NCBI RefSeq assembly: GCF_040448305.1
Contig: NZ_CP148752.1
Location: 558,001-622,000 of the forward strand
Source of the DNA: Pseudomonas fluorescens
GTDB taxonomy: Bacteria > Pseudomonadota > Gammaproteobacteria > Pseudomonadales > Pseudomonadaceae
Direction of reading: 5' to 3'
DNA: 64,000 nucleotides
Both the position numbers and the translations under genes were made by a program. Within the stretch, counting starts at the first letter, position 1. Each line of letters starts with the position of its first letter. This document shows positions 16,833-24,977 of the stretch, one piece after another. The notes beneath the pieces are model-generated. The model saw only the letters and a list, made by a program, of their open reading frames with translations, was not told where the DNA came from and ran no database searches.

Positions 16833-18020
16833 ATGGCAACGGTAGACCGCTGGCTTCTGCCAGATGGCATCGAAGAAGTACTGCCACCGGAAGCTGCGCG
16901 TATTGAAGTCGCGCGTCGTCAGGTGTTGGATCTGTTCCAGAGCTGGGGTTACGAGTTTGTCGTGACTCCCCATATCGAGTACCTGGAATCCCTGCTGACC
17001 GGCGCGGGCCAGGACCTGGATCTGCGCACCTTCAAGGTCATCGACCCGCAATCGGGCCGTCAGATGGGCTTCCGTGCCGACATCACGCCGCAAGTGGCGC
17101 GCATCGATGCGCACACTCTGCGTCGTGAAGGCCCAAGCCGCCTGTGTTATGCCGGTAGTGTCCTGCACGCTCAGCCTCGCGCCTTGTCGTCCTCGCGCAG
17201 CCCGATTCAACTGGGTGCCGAGTTGTACGGCGACGGCAGTCCGAGCAGCGACGTCGAAGTCATCAGCCTGATGCTGGTCATGCTGCAACTGGCCGATGTG
17301 CCGGATGTGCACATGGACCTCGGTCATGTCGGTATCTACCGTGGCCTGGCCCGCGCCGCCGGTTTGTCCGGTGAAGTCGAGCAGCAGTTGTTCGATGCCT
17401 TGCAACGTAAGGCCATCGACGAGGTCATTACCTTGACCGAAGGCTTGCCTGCCGATCTGTCGGGCATGCTGCGTGCGTTGGTCGACCTGTGTGGCGGTCG
17501 AGAAGTGCTGGCCGCGGCCCGCGAGCGTCTGGCCAAGGCGCCGGCCCCTGTTCTGGCAGCGCTGGACGACTTGCTGGCGATTGCCGAGCGGCTGTCCGTG
17601 CGTTTCCCTGAGCTGCCGCTGTATTTCGACCTGGGCGAGTTGCGCGGTTACCACTACCACACCGGTGTGGTGTTCGCCGTGTTCGTACCGGGTGTTGGCC
17701 AGTCCATTGCCCAGGGCGGTCGTTACGACGACATCGGCGCCGACTTCGGTCGCGCCCGTCCGGCGACCGGCTTTTCCACCGATTTGAAAACCCTGGTGAC
17801 CCTGGGGCGTGCTGAGATCGAGCTACCGTCTGGCGGTATCTGGATGCCTGACAGTACGGATGCGGCACTCTGGCAGCAGGTTTGCCAGTTGCGCAGTGAG
17901 GGTCAGCGTGTCGTTCAGGCCTTGCCTGGACAGCCTTTGGCCGCCGCCCGTGAAGCGGACTGCGACCGGCAATTGATTCAGCAGAACGGGCTTTGGCAAG
18001 TATCGCCACTGGCTTCTTGA
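16833..18020 (+). CDS. hisZ: ATP phosphoribosyltransferase regulatory subunit HisZ
   Basis: 395 residues. Histidyl-tRNA-synthetase-like protein that pairs with the short form of HisG for the first step of histidine synthesis. The class II synthetase core is visible (FQSWGYEFVVTPHIEYLESLL, motif-2-like FRADITPQVARID, and a motif-3-like AQGGRYDDIGADFGRARPATGFS), but the C-terminal anticodon-binding domain is missing, as expected of HisZ. Start MATVDRWLLPDGIEE is preceded by GGGGAAGG. Directly upstream of purA (54 bp), a conserved Pseudomonas order; hisG is not nearby. Confidence 0.95.
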   Translation: MATVDRWLLPDGIEEVLPPEAARIEVARRQVLDLFQSWGYEFVVTPHIEYLESLLTGAGQDLDLRTFKVIDPQSGRQMGFRADITPQVARIDAHTLRREGPSRLCYAGSVLHAQPRALSSSRSPIQLGAELYGDGSPSSDVEVISLMLVMLQLADVPDVHMDLGHVGIYRGLARAAGLSGEVEQQLFDALQRKAIDEVITLTEGLPADLSGMLRALVDLCGGREVLAAARERLAKAPAPVLAALDDLLAIAERLSVRFPELPLYFDLGELRGYHYHTGVVFAVFVPGVGQSIAQGGRYDDIGADFGRARPATGFSTDLKTLVTLGRAEIELPSGGIWMPDSTDAALWQQVCQLRSEGQRVVQALPGQPLAAAREADCDRQLIQQNGLWQVSPLAS

Positions 18021-18074
18021 GTTTTCCCGCCGGCTGCCGCCGGCACCAAGTTTGCGCGAATGAGGACAAGTGTT

Positions 18075-19364
18075 ATGGGTAAGAATGTCGTAGTCCTGGG
18101 CACCCAATGGGGTGATGAGGGCAAAGGCAAGATCGTTGATCTGCTGACCGAACATGCTGCCGCCGTAGTGCGTTACCAAGGTGGCCACAACGCTGGCCAC
18201 ACCCTGGTGATCGACGGTGAGAAGACTGTCTTGCACCTGATCCCGTCGGGCGTGCTGCGCGAAGGCGTGCAGTGCCTGATCGGCAACGGCGTGGTGGTTG
18301 CACCTGACGCCCTGCTGCGCGAGATCACCAAGCTGGAAGAAAAAGGCGTACCGGTGCGCGAGCGCCTGCGTATCAGCCCGTCCTGCCCGCTGATCCTGTC
18401 CTTCCACGTTGCGCTGGACCAGGCCCGTGAAAAGGCCCGTGGCGAGCTGAAGATCGGCACCACCGGTCGCGGCATCGGCCCGGCCTACGAAGACAAGGTT
18501 GCACGTCGTGGCCTGCGTGTGGGCGACCTGCTCAACATGCCGCGCTTTGAAGACAAGCTGCGTGAACTGGTGGATTACCACAACTTCATGTTGGTGGGTT
18601 ACTACAAAGAGCCAGCCATCGAATTCGACAAGACCCTGGCCGAATGCAAAGAATACGCTGAGCTGCTCAAGCCGCTGATGCTGGACGTGACTGCCGAGCT
18701 GCACGACCTGCGTCGCGCTGGCAAAGACATCATGTTCGAAGGTGCCCAAGGCTCCCTGCTGGACATCGACCACGGTACCTACCCGTACGTGACCAGCTCC
18801 AACACCACCGCTGGTGGCGTTGCTACCGGTTCGGGTGTTGGTCCTATGTTCCTGGACTACATCCTGGGCATCACCAAGGCTTACACCACGCGTGTGGGTT
18901 CGGGTCCATTCCCGACTGAGCTGTTCGACGAAGTCGGTGCGCACCTGGCTAAACAAGGTCACGAGTTCGGCGCGACGACCGGCCGTGCTCGTCGTTGTGG
19001 CTGGTTCGACGCTGTTATCCTGCGTCGCGCTATCGATGTGAACAGCATCTCGGGCATCTGCCTGACCAAGCTGGACGTGCTCGACGGTCTGGAAACCATC
19101 AACATCTGCGTCGGCTACAAAGATGCAGAAGGCAAGGCCGTTGCCCCGACTGATGCTGACAGCTATGTGGGCCTGCAGCCGGTGTACGAAGAAGTGCCGG
19201 GCTGGACCGAGTCGACCGTGGGTGCCAAAACCCTGGAAGAGCTGCCAGCTAACGCCCGTGCTTACATCAAACGCGTCGAAGAGCTGATCGGCGCGCCGAT
19301 CGACATTATTTCGACGGGTCCGGACCGCAACGAAACCATCGTTCTGCGCCATCCGTTTGCTTGA
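18075..19364 (+). CDS. purA: Adenylosuccinate synthetase
   Basis: 429 residues. GTP-dependent conversion of IMP and aspartate to adenylosuccinate, first committed step to AMP. GTP-binding QWGDEGKGKIVD near 10-21, GGHNAGHT near 36-43, the GRGIGP loop near 130, TTGRARRCGW near 298-307 and the nucleotide-binding STGPDR near 415. Start at MGKNVVVLG (18075); the in-frame ATG at 18060 would add five non-conserved residues. Followed by a strong terminator. Confidence 0.98.
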   Translation: MGKNVVVLGTQWGDEGKGKIVDLLTEHAAAVVRYQGGHNAGHTLVIDGEKTVLHLIPSGVLREGVQCLIGNGVVVAPDALLREITKLEEKGVPVRERLRISPSCPLILSFHVALDQAREKARGELKIGTTGRGIGPAYEDKVARRGLRVGDLLNMPRFEDKLRELVDYHNFMLVGYYKEPAIEFDKTLAECKEYAELLKPLMLDVTAELHDLRRAGKDIMFEGAQGSLLDIDHGTYPYVTSSNTTAGGVATGSGVGPMFLDYILGITKAYTTRVGSGPFPTELFDEVGAHLAKQGHEFGATTGRARRCGWFDAVILRRAIDVNSISGICLTKLDVLDGLETINICVGYKDAEGKAVAPTDADSYVGLQPVYEEVPGWTESTVGAKTLEELPANARAYIKRVEELIGAPIDIISTGPDRNETIVLRHPFA

Positions 19365-19385
19365 TAAGTCGTTGATGTAAAACAC

Positions 19386-19410
19386 AAAGGCCCCTTAATT
19401 GGGGCCTTTG
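19386..19410 (+). terminator. Intrinsic terminator after purA
   Basis: Perfect 9-bp stem AAAGGCCCC / GGGGCCTTT with loop TTAATT, ending in a short T-rich stretch. Confidence 0.85.
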
Positions 19411-19514
19411 TCGTTTATGCCTGTTGGACGGCATGACCTTTGCTTTTGGCTTTGCCTAAAACGTCACTTTTGGCGTGCCATCAATTTAATGGCGCTTTTG
19501 CAGAGGGATATCAA

Positions 19515-21449
19515 GTGTCGGCCGTTCTCTCATTGTTACAGAGCCGTTTGTTGCGGCCCGTGTTCGTTACCCTTGGTATCGCCCTTTTGGTGCAGGTGCT
19601 GGTAGCTGTCGCTCTGACCCGGAGCACGGTGACCGCACTGGAAGCCGACTTGGGCCAGCGCCTGGGTGCTGACAGTCAAAAGCTATCCGCTGAGCTTGAA
19701 CAGGCTGGGCGCGAAGTCACGTCGAGCCTCGACAGCCTCTCCACCAGTACGCGTCAGCGCCTCACGGCCGGTTTGTCCTCGCGTCTTGAGCAGGAGCAGG
19801 CGCAATTGCGTTCGACCCTGGAGAAGGACCTGAAGGACTCCGCCAGCGACATGGCGCAGCTTCTGGCTTCCGTCGCGCCCCGCGCCATGTGGGACAACGA
19901 CGTTCCGACACTTTCCGAGTTCGCCCGCCGGGCCCAGCGCAATCCCAACGTGCTGTTCGTGGTCTATGACGACGCCACCGGCCAGCACCTGACGCGCTAC
20001 CTCAACCGGGAAAACCCGATCAACAAGGCGCTGCTGGAAAAGGGCCAGGGCGAGCGTGCGCTGGACAAGGTGCTGGATGCGGCGAAAAACGATCCTTCGG
20101 TGTTCTACATCGAGGCCCCGATCAATCCTAACGGCGTAGAAATCGGCAGGGTCCTGATGGGGGTCTCGACGGCTTCGGTGGAGACTGATCTGGCGGCCCT
20201 CGACAAGCGTTTCTCGGCGTTGATCGCCAGCAGCGATCAACTGGTGGGCGACAGCCTCAAGGGCGCGGCCGCCGACAGCGCCACGGCCATGCGCTCGCGC
20301 CTGCAGTCGGCGCAGTCCACCGCGGCTGAAATGAAGGCCAATACCACCAGCACCGTGCAGGAAGCTGCTGCGACATTGCGCTGGCGCATTGGCGTGTGTC
20401 TGGCGGTGGTGGGTTTCGGTGTCCTGCTGTTGTTGGCGGTGGTGCTCGGTCGCCGGGTGGTCAATCGCCTGAAAATGCTGATCGTTGCCATGGATGACCT
20501 GGCGGCGGGCGAGGGCGATCTGACCAAGCGTGTGCAGATCAATAGTAAAGATGAAATCGGCGACATGGCCTCGGCGGTCAATCGTTTTGTGGATAAGTTG
20601 CAGCCGATCGTGCGCGAGGCGGGCGATGTGGCCCAGCGTACCGGAGTGGAGATCGGCGCCATGACCTTACGCAACGCCGGTGCGGATGCCGCGGCTGGCA
20701 TGCAGCGCGACGAGGTGGCGGAGAGTTTGCGTGCGCTGTCGCAAATGGCTGATGAGGCGCAGTCGGAAAGCCACGCCATGCAGGCGGCGCTGAAGCAGGT
20801 GGTGGACATTCGTCAGGCTACTGACGAAAACACCCGGACCTCGGCGAAAGTCGGCAGCCTGATCGAGGAGCTGGCGGGTCAGGTCAACACCGGGGCGCAA
20901 GTCATCGAGCGTCTGGCGCAGCAAAGTGAGCAGATCGAGGTGGTACTGACGGTGATTCACGGCATCGCCGAGCAGACCAACCTGCTGGCGTTGAACGCGG
21001 CGATTGAAGCGGCGCGTGCCGGCGAGACCGGGCGCGGGTTTGCGGTGGTTGCCGATGAGGTGCGGGCGCTGGCGAGCAAGACGCAGAGCTCCACCGGCGA
21101 TATTCAGGCGCACATCGTGGCGTTGCAGCAAGGCGCGCGTGAAGCGGTGGCGGCGATTGGTCAGGCCGGGCGTCAGGCCAGTGAGGGTTTGCTGGTGCTG
21201 CGCGACAGTGCGCGGTTGCAGCAGTCGGTGCAGGCGTCCGTCGAGCAAGTGCATGCGGCGATCGGTCTGGCAACCCAGGCGGCGGCGCATCAGGCGCAGG
21301 GCGCGCAGGCAGTGCGAGGGCGGGTCCAGACCATTCACGCCCAGGCCGAGAAAGCGGCGCAAGCTGTCGTGGAGACCACGGCGAGCGGCAAGGTGCTCGA
21401 TGGTCTGGCGGCGCAGCTGAAGGCGAGCCTGGGGCAGTTCAGGGCTTAG
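19515..21449 (+). CDS. Methyl-accepting chemotaxis protein
   Basis: 644 residues from a GTG start at 19515 (VSAVLSLLQSRLLRP), preceded by AGAGGGA. The frame is open to 19440, but that extension would begin just after the purA terminator and add 25 unlikely residues. Layout: transmembrane helix 1 (about 15-37), periplasmic sensor of about 250 residues rich in predicted helix, transmembrane helix 2 (about 290-312), HAMP (about 313-367), then the signalling domain with the conserved hairpin tip EQTNLLALNAAIEAARAGE, followed by GRGFAVVADEVRALA (about 485-517). The ligand cannot be told from sequence. No che genes are nearby. Monocistronic by position. Confidence 0.93.
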   Translation: MSAVLSLLQSRLLRPVFVTLGIALLVQVLVAVALTRSTVTALEADLGQRLGADSQKLSAELEQAGREVTSSLDSLSTSTRQRLTAGLSSRLEQEQAQLRSTLEKDLKDSASDMAQLLASVAPRAMWDNDVPTLSEFARRAQRNPNVLFVVYDDATGQHLTRYLNRENPINKALLEKGQGERALDKVLDAAKNDPSVFYIEAPINPNGVEIGRVLMGVSTASVETDLAALDKRFSALIASSDQLVGDSLKGAAADSATAMRSRLQSAQSTAAEMKANTTSTVQEAAATLRWRIGVCLAVVGFGVLLLLAVVLGRRVVNRLKMLIVAMDDLAAGEGDLTKRVQINSKDEIGDMASAVNRFVDKLQPIVREAGDVAQRTGVEIGAMTLRNAGADAAAGMQRDEVAESLRALSQMADEAQSESHAMQAALKQVVDIRQATDENTRTSAKVGSLIEELAGQVNTGAQVIERLAQQSEQIEVVLTVIHGIAEQTNLLALNAAIEAARAGETGRGFAVVADEVRALASKTQSSTGDIQAHIVALQQGAREAVAAIGQAGRQASEGLLVLRDSARLQQSVQASVEQVHAAIGLATQAAAHQAQGAQAVRGRVQTIHAQAEKAAQAVVETTASGKVLDGLAAQLKASLGQFRA

Positions 21450-21469
21450 TGTTTTGTCAGGGATGGCCT

Positions 21470-21566
21470 CATCGCGAGCAAGCTCGCTCCCACAGTGATG
21501 GTTGGCGGACACAAAAATTGTGGGCGCCTCAGATCAAATGTGGGAGCGAGCTTGCTCGCGATGGCG
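21470..21566. repeat. REP doublet, locus 2
   Basis: Inverted copies at about 21472-21497 and 21541-21566, spaced by about 45 nt, between the convergent ends of the chemoreceptor gene and the iron permease gene. Confidence 0.85.
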
Positions 21567-21569
21567 GTC

Positions 21570-23126
21570 TTAACGACTCAGATACATCCGGGTCGTCAGC
21601 AAATAGACCGGCAACCCCGATACCAGTATCAACAACGCCGCATAAGGCGCCGCTGCCGCAAATTCCACATTCGCCGTATGCGCCCAGACTTCCGTCGCCA
21701 GGGTGTTCAGCCCGGTAGGGCTCAGCAGCAAGGTCGCCGTCAGTTCCTTCATCGCATCCAGGAACACCAGGGCAAAAGCTGCGCCCAGCGCCGGGAAAAT
21801 AATCGGCAGTGTCACTCGGCAGAAAGCACTGAATGACGAGGCTCCCAGCGTGCGAGCTGCCTCCTCAAGTTGCGGCGCCGCCTTGTTCAAGGCGGTGCGG
21901 ATCGGCGCCTGGGCCAGCGGCAGAAACAGCAGGGCGTAGGCGATCAGCAGCAATGCCGAAGTCTGGTAAAGCATTGGCACGTAGTGCAGGGCGAAATACA
22001 CCAGGGTCAGGGCAATGACCAGCCCCGGCAGCGCATGCAGCAGATACGGCAGGCGCTCGGCCCAGATCGCCAGTTGGCCTTTGTAGCGCACGACCAGCAG
22101 ACCGACCGGCACTGCCAGCACCAGGCACAGTGCAGCGCCACCCAGCGACAGTGCGAGGGATGACATCAATGCTTCGCCGATTGCCGCCACGGGAAAGGCT
22201 GCCGATGATCCCACCGCCAGCCAGTAGGCCAGCATGCCGAGCGGAATCCCGCTGCCAATGATTGCCAGCAGCAGGCAATAAAGTTGTCCTGCCACAGCCC
22301 AATGTCCCAGTTGAACCTGTTCCGCGCGTCGCGCCGCACCCTGGCCGGTGCGCACGTGTCGACCCTTGCCGCGCACGCGCAGCTCCAGCCACAGCAGCGC
22401 CAGGCACAACATCAGCAGTACGGCGGAGAGCATCGCCGCGTTGGCATTGCTGAACTCCAGTTCGAACTGTTGATAGATCGCCGTGGTGAAGGTTTGCAGG
22501 CCGATGATCGACAAGGCGCCGAACTCCACCAGCATATGAAGCGCAATCAGCAGCGAACCTGCCAGCAGCGAAGGCCAGAGCAGGGGCAGGGTGACCTTGA
22601 AAAATACGCCCCAACGATTCTGCCCCAGCGTGCGCGCGGACTCTTCGAGGGATGGGTCAAGGTTGCGCAGCGTTGCCGCTACGGGTAGGAAAATCAGCGG
22701 GTATTTGGACAGGCTCATCACCAGGATAGCCCCGCCAAGTCCCTCGAAATGAGCGCTGAGGGAAACCCAGGTGAAGCTGCTGACAAATGCCGGAACGGCG
22801 AACGGCAAGCAGAGGATTACGCCCCACAATCGACGGCCCGGCAGATTGCTGCGCTCCAGCAACCAGGCGAGCGACAATCCGATTACCCCGCAAACCACGG
22901 TGACGCCAATCATCAATGCGAGTGTGTTGCGTAGCAAGCCGAACACATAAGGTCGCCATAGCAAATGCAGTGCTTCTGCCCAGCCCGCCTGCCAGGCTTT
23001 CAGGCCGACATACAGCAGCGGCAGGAGGCTGAGCGCCACCAGCAGCAACACGGGTAGTACCAGCCAGATAGACGGCCGCTTGCGCCGTGGTGCGTACGCG
23101 TGATGTGCGGACAGTGAGGCGCCCAT
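21570..23126 (-). CDS. Ferric-iron-type ABC transporter permease (FbpB/AfuB-like)
   Basis: 518 residues, about 12 transmembrane helices, two fused permease units. Each unit has the EAA cytoplasmic loop that contacts the ATPase: EESARTLGQNRWGVFFKVTLP (first) and EEAARTLGASSFSAF (second). This double-domain layout is typical of FbpB/SfuB iron permeases. The ATG at 23126 overlaps the stop of the substrate-binding gene by one base; a TTG three bases upstream is also possible. No ATP-binding subunit gene is adjacent: downstream is a REP element and the chemoreceptor. The ATPase must be elsewhere or shared. The stop lies four bases past the REP doublet, so the REP is effectively the 3' UTR. Confidence 0.92.
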   Translation of the reverse strand: MGASLSAHHAYAPRRKRPSIWLVLPVLLLVALSLLPLLYVGLKAWQAGWAEALHLLWRPYVFGLLRNTLALMIGVTVVCGVIGLSLAWLLERSNLPGRRLWGVILCLPFAVPAFVSSFTWVSLSAHFEGLGGAILVMSLSKYPLIFLPVAATLRNLDPSLEESARTLGQNRWGVFFKVTLPLLWPSLLAGSLLIALHMLVEFGALSIIGLQTFTTAIYQQFELEFSNANAAMLSAVLLMLCLALLWLELRVRGKGRHVRTGQGAARRAEQVQLGHWAVAGQLYCLLLAIIGSGIPLGMLAYWLAVGSSAAFPVAAIGEALMSSLALSLGGAALCLVLAVPVGLLVVRYKGQLAIWAERLPYLLHALPGLVIALTLVYFALHYVPMLYQTSALLLIAYALLFLPLAQAPIRTALNKAAPQLEEAARTLGASSFSAFCRVTLPIIFPALGAAFALVFLDAMKELTATLLLSPTGLNTLATEVWAHTANVEFAAAAPYAALLILVSGLPVYLLTTRMYLSR

Positions 23127-24136
23127 CAATTCAGGCCAACGTCACGTTCCAGGTCCAGCGCTTCTTCGGCGTTGCCGAGGTCGGCAGGCGTGACTTTTGG
23201 TGCTTCCAGTTCGCTGAACGGCTTGAGCCCGCGATCAGATTCCATGCCTTTGTGCAGCGGGTATTCGGCGGTGGTCTGGGTGATCACTCGCTGGCCTTCC
23301 TCGCTGGCCATGTAGGCGAGCAATTGCTGGGCTTCCTTGGGGTGTTTGCTGGATTTGAGCACCGCAGCACTGGAAACCGTGATGAGTCCGCCGACGTCGC
23401 CGCCAGTAAAGTAATGCAGCTTGGAATCGAGCTGACCCTTTTCCCGTTGCAAGGCGAACCAGTAGTAGTTGTTGACCAGTACGGTGGCGACTTCGCCATT
23501 TTCCACCGCTTTCAATGCAACCATGTTGTTGCTGTAGATCTTGCCGAATGCGCGCAGACCGGTCAGCCATTCTTCGGCTGCATCCATGCCGTGGATCTTG
23601 ATGATCGCCACCGCTTGTTCCTGGAAAGCGCCGCTGGTAGGAACGAAACCGACCTTGCCTTGCCATTTCGGATCGGAGAATTCCATCACCGAGGTCGGCA
23701 GGTCTTTTTCATCGATCAGCTTGGGGTTGAACGCAACGACGCGCACCCGGGCGGTCACGCCAATCCAGGTGCCGTTGCCGGCGACGTATTCCTTGGGCAG
23801 AACGGCCAGCGTGGCGTCATCCGTCTTGGCCAGCAGGCCTTGCTCGCCGAGTTTGTTCAGGGGTGGTGATTCTTCGGTGTAGATCACGTCGGCGGGAGAG
23901 CGATCGCCTTCTTCGACGATCTGGCTGGCGAGCTGGTTGCTGCTGCCTTTACGCACATTGACGTGGATGCCGGTCTTGGCTTCGAAGGCTTTGGCGACCG
24001 CGTCGCCGACTTCTTTGTGTTGGCCGTTGTAGAGGGTCAGGGCAACCGGGTCGGCGGCTTGGGTGAGGGGAGTGGCGAGTGCCAGGCCGAGGAGGGTGGT
24101 GATCAGGCCGCGGCGCAGGGTATTTCGAAACATCAT
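23126..24136 (-). CDS. Periplasmic Fe(3+)-binding protein (FbpA-like) of ABC transporter
   Basis: 336 residues with a Sec signal peptide (about 1-27, cleavage after TQA). Class of periplasmic ferric-binding proteins: the Tyr pair in VNNYYWFAL (Y224, Y225) matches the iron-coordinating di-tyrosine of FbpA, and LTLYNGQH (about 33-40) supplies the N-terminal lobe ligands. An ATG codon pair starts the gene (24136/24133) after AGGAACC. First gene of a two-gene unit with the permease (1-bp overlap). A dyad about 40 bp upstream could be a Fur site. Confidence 0.92.
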   Translation of the reverse strand: MMFRNTLRRGLITTLLGLALATPLTQAADPVALTLYNGQHKEVGDAVAKAFEAKTGIHVNVRKGSSNQLASQIVEEGDRSPADVIYTEESPPLNKLGEQGLLAKTDDATLAVLPKEYVAGNGTWIGVTARVRVVAFNPKLIDEKDLPTSVMEFSDPKWQGKVGFVPTSGAFQEQAVAIIKIHGMDAAEEWLTGLRAFGKIYSNNMVALKAVENGEVATVLVNNYYWFALQREKGQLDSKLHYFTGGDVGGLITVSSAAVLKSSKHPKEAQQLLAYMASEEGQRVITQTTAEYPLHKGMESDRGLKPFSELEAPKVTPADLGNAEEALDLERDVGLN

Positions 24137-24173
24137 TCGCAGGGTTCCTCACTGTCACATTGCAAAAACTTGT

Positions 24174-24195
24174 AACAATGATAAACGATATTGTT
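24174..24195 (-). promoter_or_regulatory. Dyad upstream of the iron ABC transporter, possible Fur box
   Basis: AACAAT-N10-ATTGTT in an AT-rich patch (AATGATAAACGATATTG). It shares the AATGATAA portion with the Fur consensus, but the other half is poor. The position 38 bp upstream of the FbpA-like start fits an operator. Confidence 0.35.
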
Positions 24196-24215
24196 TCTCA
24201 AATGCGGACGCTGAT

Positions 24216-24319
24216 TCCTGTAGGAGCGAGCTTGCTCGCGATGGGCGTGAACGATGGCGCGTTCTGTCTGAGAACAAGTGCTGTTCTCGAGTGCATCGCG
24301 AGCAAGCTCGCTCCTACAG
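24216..24319. repeat. REP doublet, locus 3
   Basis: Inverted copies starting CCTGTAGGAGCGAGCTTGCTC (about 24216) and ending GAGCAAGCTCGCTCCTACAG (about 24317), about 50 nt apart. This copy has the TAGGAG variant instead of TGGGAG. Confidence 0.85.
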
Positions 24320-24354
24320 AAGAGGGTGGGGTGTTTTTCGGAGGCCAGAAACGC

Positions 24355-24378
24355 AAAAACCCGCTTTCGCGGGTTTTT
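24355..24378 (-). terminator. Terminator of the downstream tRNA-Leu unit
   Basis: AAAAACCCGC, loop TTTC, GCGGGTTTTT. Perfect stem; on the minus strand it follows the tRNA 3' end by 33 bp. Confidence 0.85.
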
Positions 24379-24411
24379 GTGAAATCCAAGGTCGTAACCT
24401 TGAATTTGAAT

Positions 24412-24498
24412 TGGTGCCCAGAAGAAGACTCGAACTTCCACGACCTTGCGGTCACCAGCACCTGAAGCTGGCGTGTCTACCAATTTCACCATCTGGGC
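24412..24498 (-). tRNA. tRNA-Leu (anticodon CAG), copy 2
   Basis: 87 nt with encoded CCA. Acceptor stem GCCCAGA/TCTGGGC, anticodon loop TTCAGGT giving CAG (reads CUG), and the long variable arm TGACCGCAAGGTCGT typical of class II tRNA-Leu. Has its own promoter and terminator. Identical over its full length to the copy at 24666-24752. Confidence 0.96.
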
Positions 24499-24533
24499 AT
24501 TCATCGCAAGCGTTGCCGCTGTTGATGTGGCGC

Positions 24534-24562
24534 ACTATACGGAGAGCATTCTGATCTGTAAA
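24534..24562 (-). promoter_or_regulatory. Sigma-70 promoter of tRNA-Leu copy 2
   Basis: On the minus strand: -35 TTTACA, 17-bp spacer, -10 TATAGT, then a GC-rich discriminator (GCGCC) as found at stringently controlled stable-RNA promoters. Confidence 0.8.
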
Positions 24563-24602
24563 CCCCTGATTCTAAAAATAATAAACCAGTGGTCAAAAAT
24601 GC

Positions 24603-24626
24603 AAAAACCCGCTTTCGCGGGTTTTT
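24603..24626 (-). terminator. Terminator of the upstream tRNA-Leu unit
   Basis: Same sequence as 24355-24378 (AAAAACCCGC TTTC GCGGGTTTTT), about 39 bp past the tRNA 3' end. Confidence 0.85.
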
Positions 24627-24665
24627 GTGTGAGCTTTGAAATTGAACTAATCTCAAGCTCGAAAT

Positions 24666-24752
24666 TGGTGCCCAGAAGAAGACTCGAACTTCCACGACCT
24701 TGCGGTCACCAGCACCTGAAGCTGGCGTGTCTACCAATTTCACCATCTGGGC
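24666..24752 (-). tRNA. tRNA-Leu (anticodon CAG), copy 1
   Basis: 87 nt with encoded CCA, identical to 24412-24498. Anticodon CAG, long variable arm. CUG is the dominant leucine codon of this GC-rich genome, which fits an extra copy. The pair lies just upstream of rnr on the opposite strand. Confidence 0.96.
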
Positions 24753-24787
24753 AGTATCGGCAACGTTGTCCGTCGTCGATGGCGCGC

Positions 24788-24816
24788 ACTATACGGAGCG
24801 TCTTTTTAACTGTAAA
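24788..24816 (-). promoter_or_regulatory. Sigma-70 promoter of tRNA-Leu copy 1
   Basis: On the minus strand: -35 TTTACA, 17-bp spacer, -10 TATAGT, GC-rich discriminator; nearly the same as the promoter of copy 2. The spacer sequence differs at several positions while length is kept. Confidence 0.8.
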
Positions 24817-24977
24817 CCCCCGACATCAAAAAAACCTGGAAAATTTCGCCAGCGGTCTTCAAAACAGCTTTGCGGTGTCGATACAGGGCTTTAGATGGGT
24901 CGTCTTAGCCTGAAATTTCCCGTTTCATTACGCCTATGCCAAACTAACCCGCATATAGACAAGGTGAAAACTCTCTA

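Noticed and set aside
24355..24816. tRNA-Leu pair as a possible integrated element attachment site
   Set aside because: No integrase, no duplicated tRNA 3' end fragment elsewhere in the window, and both copies are complete with own promoter and terminator.
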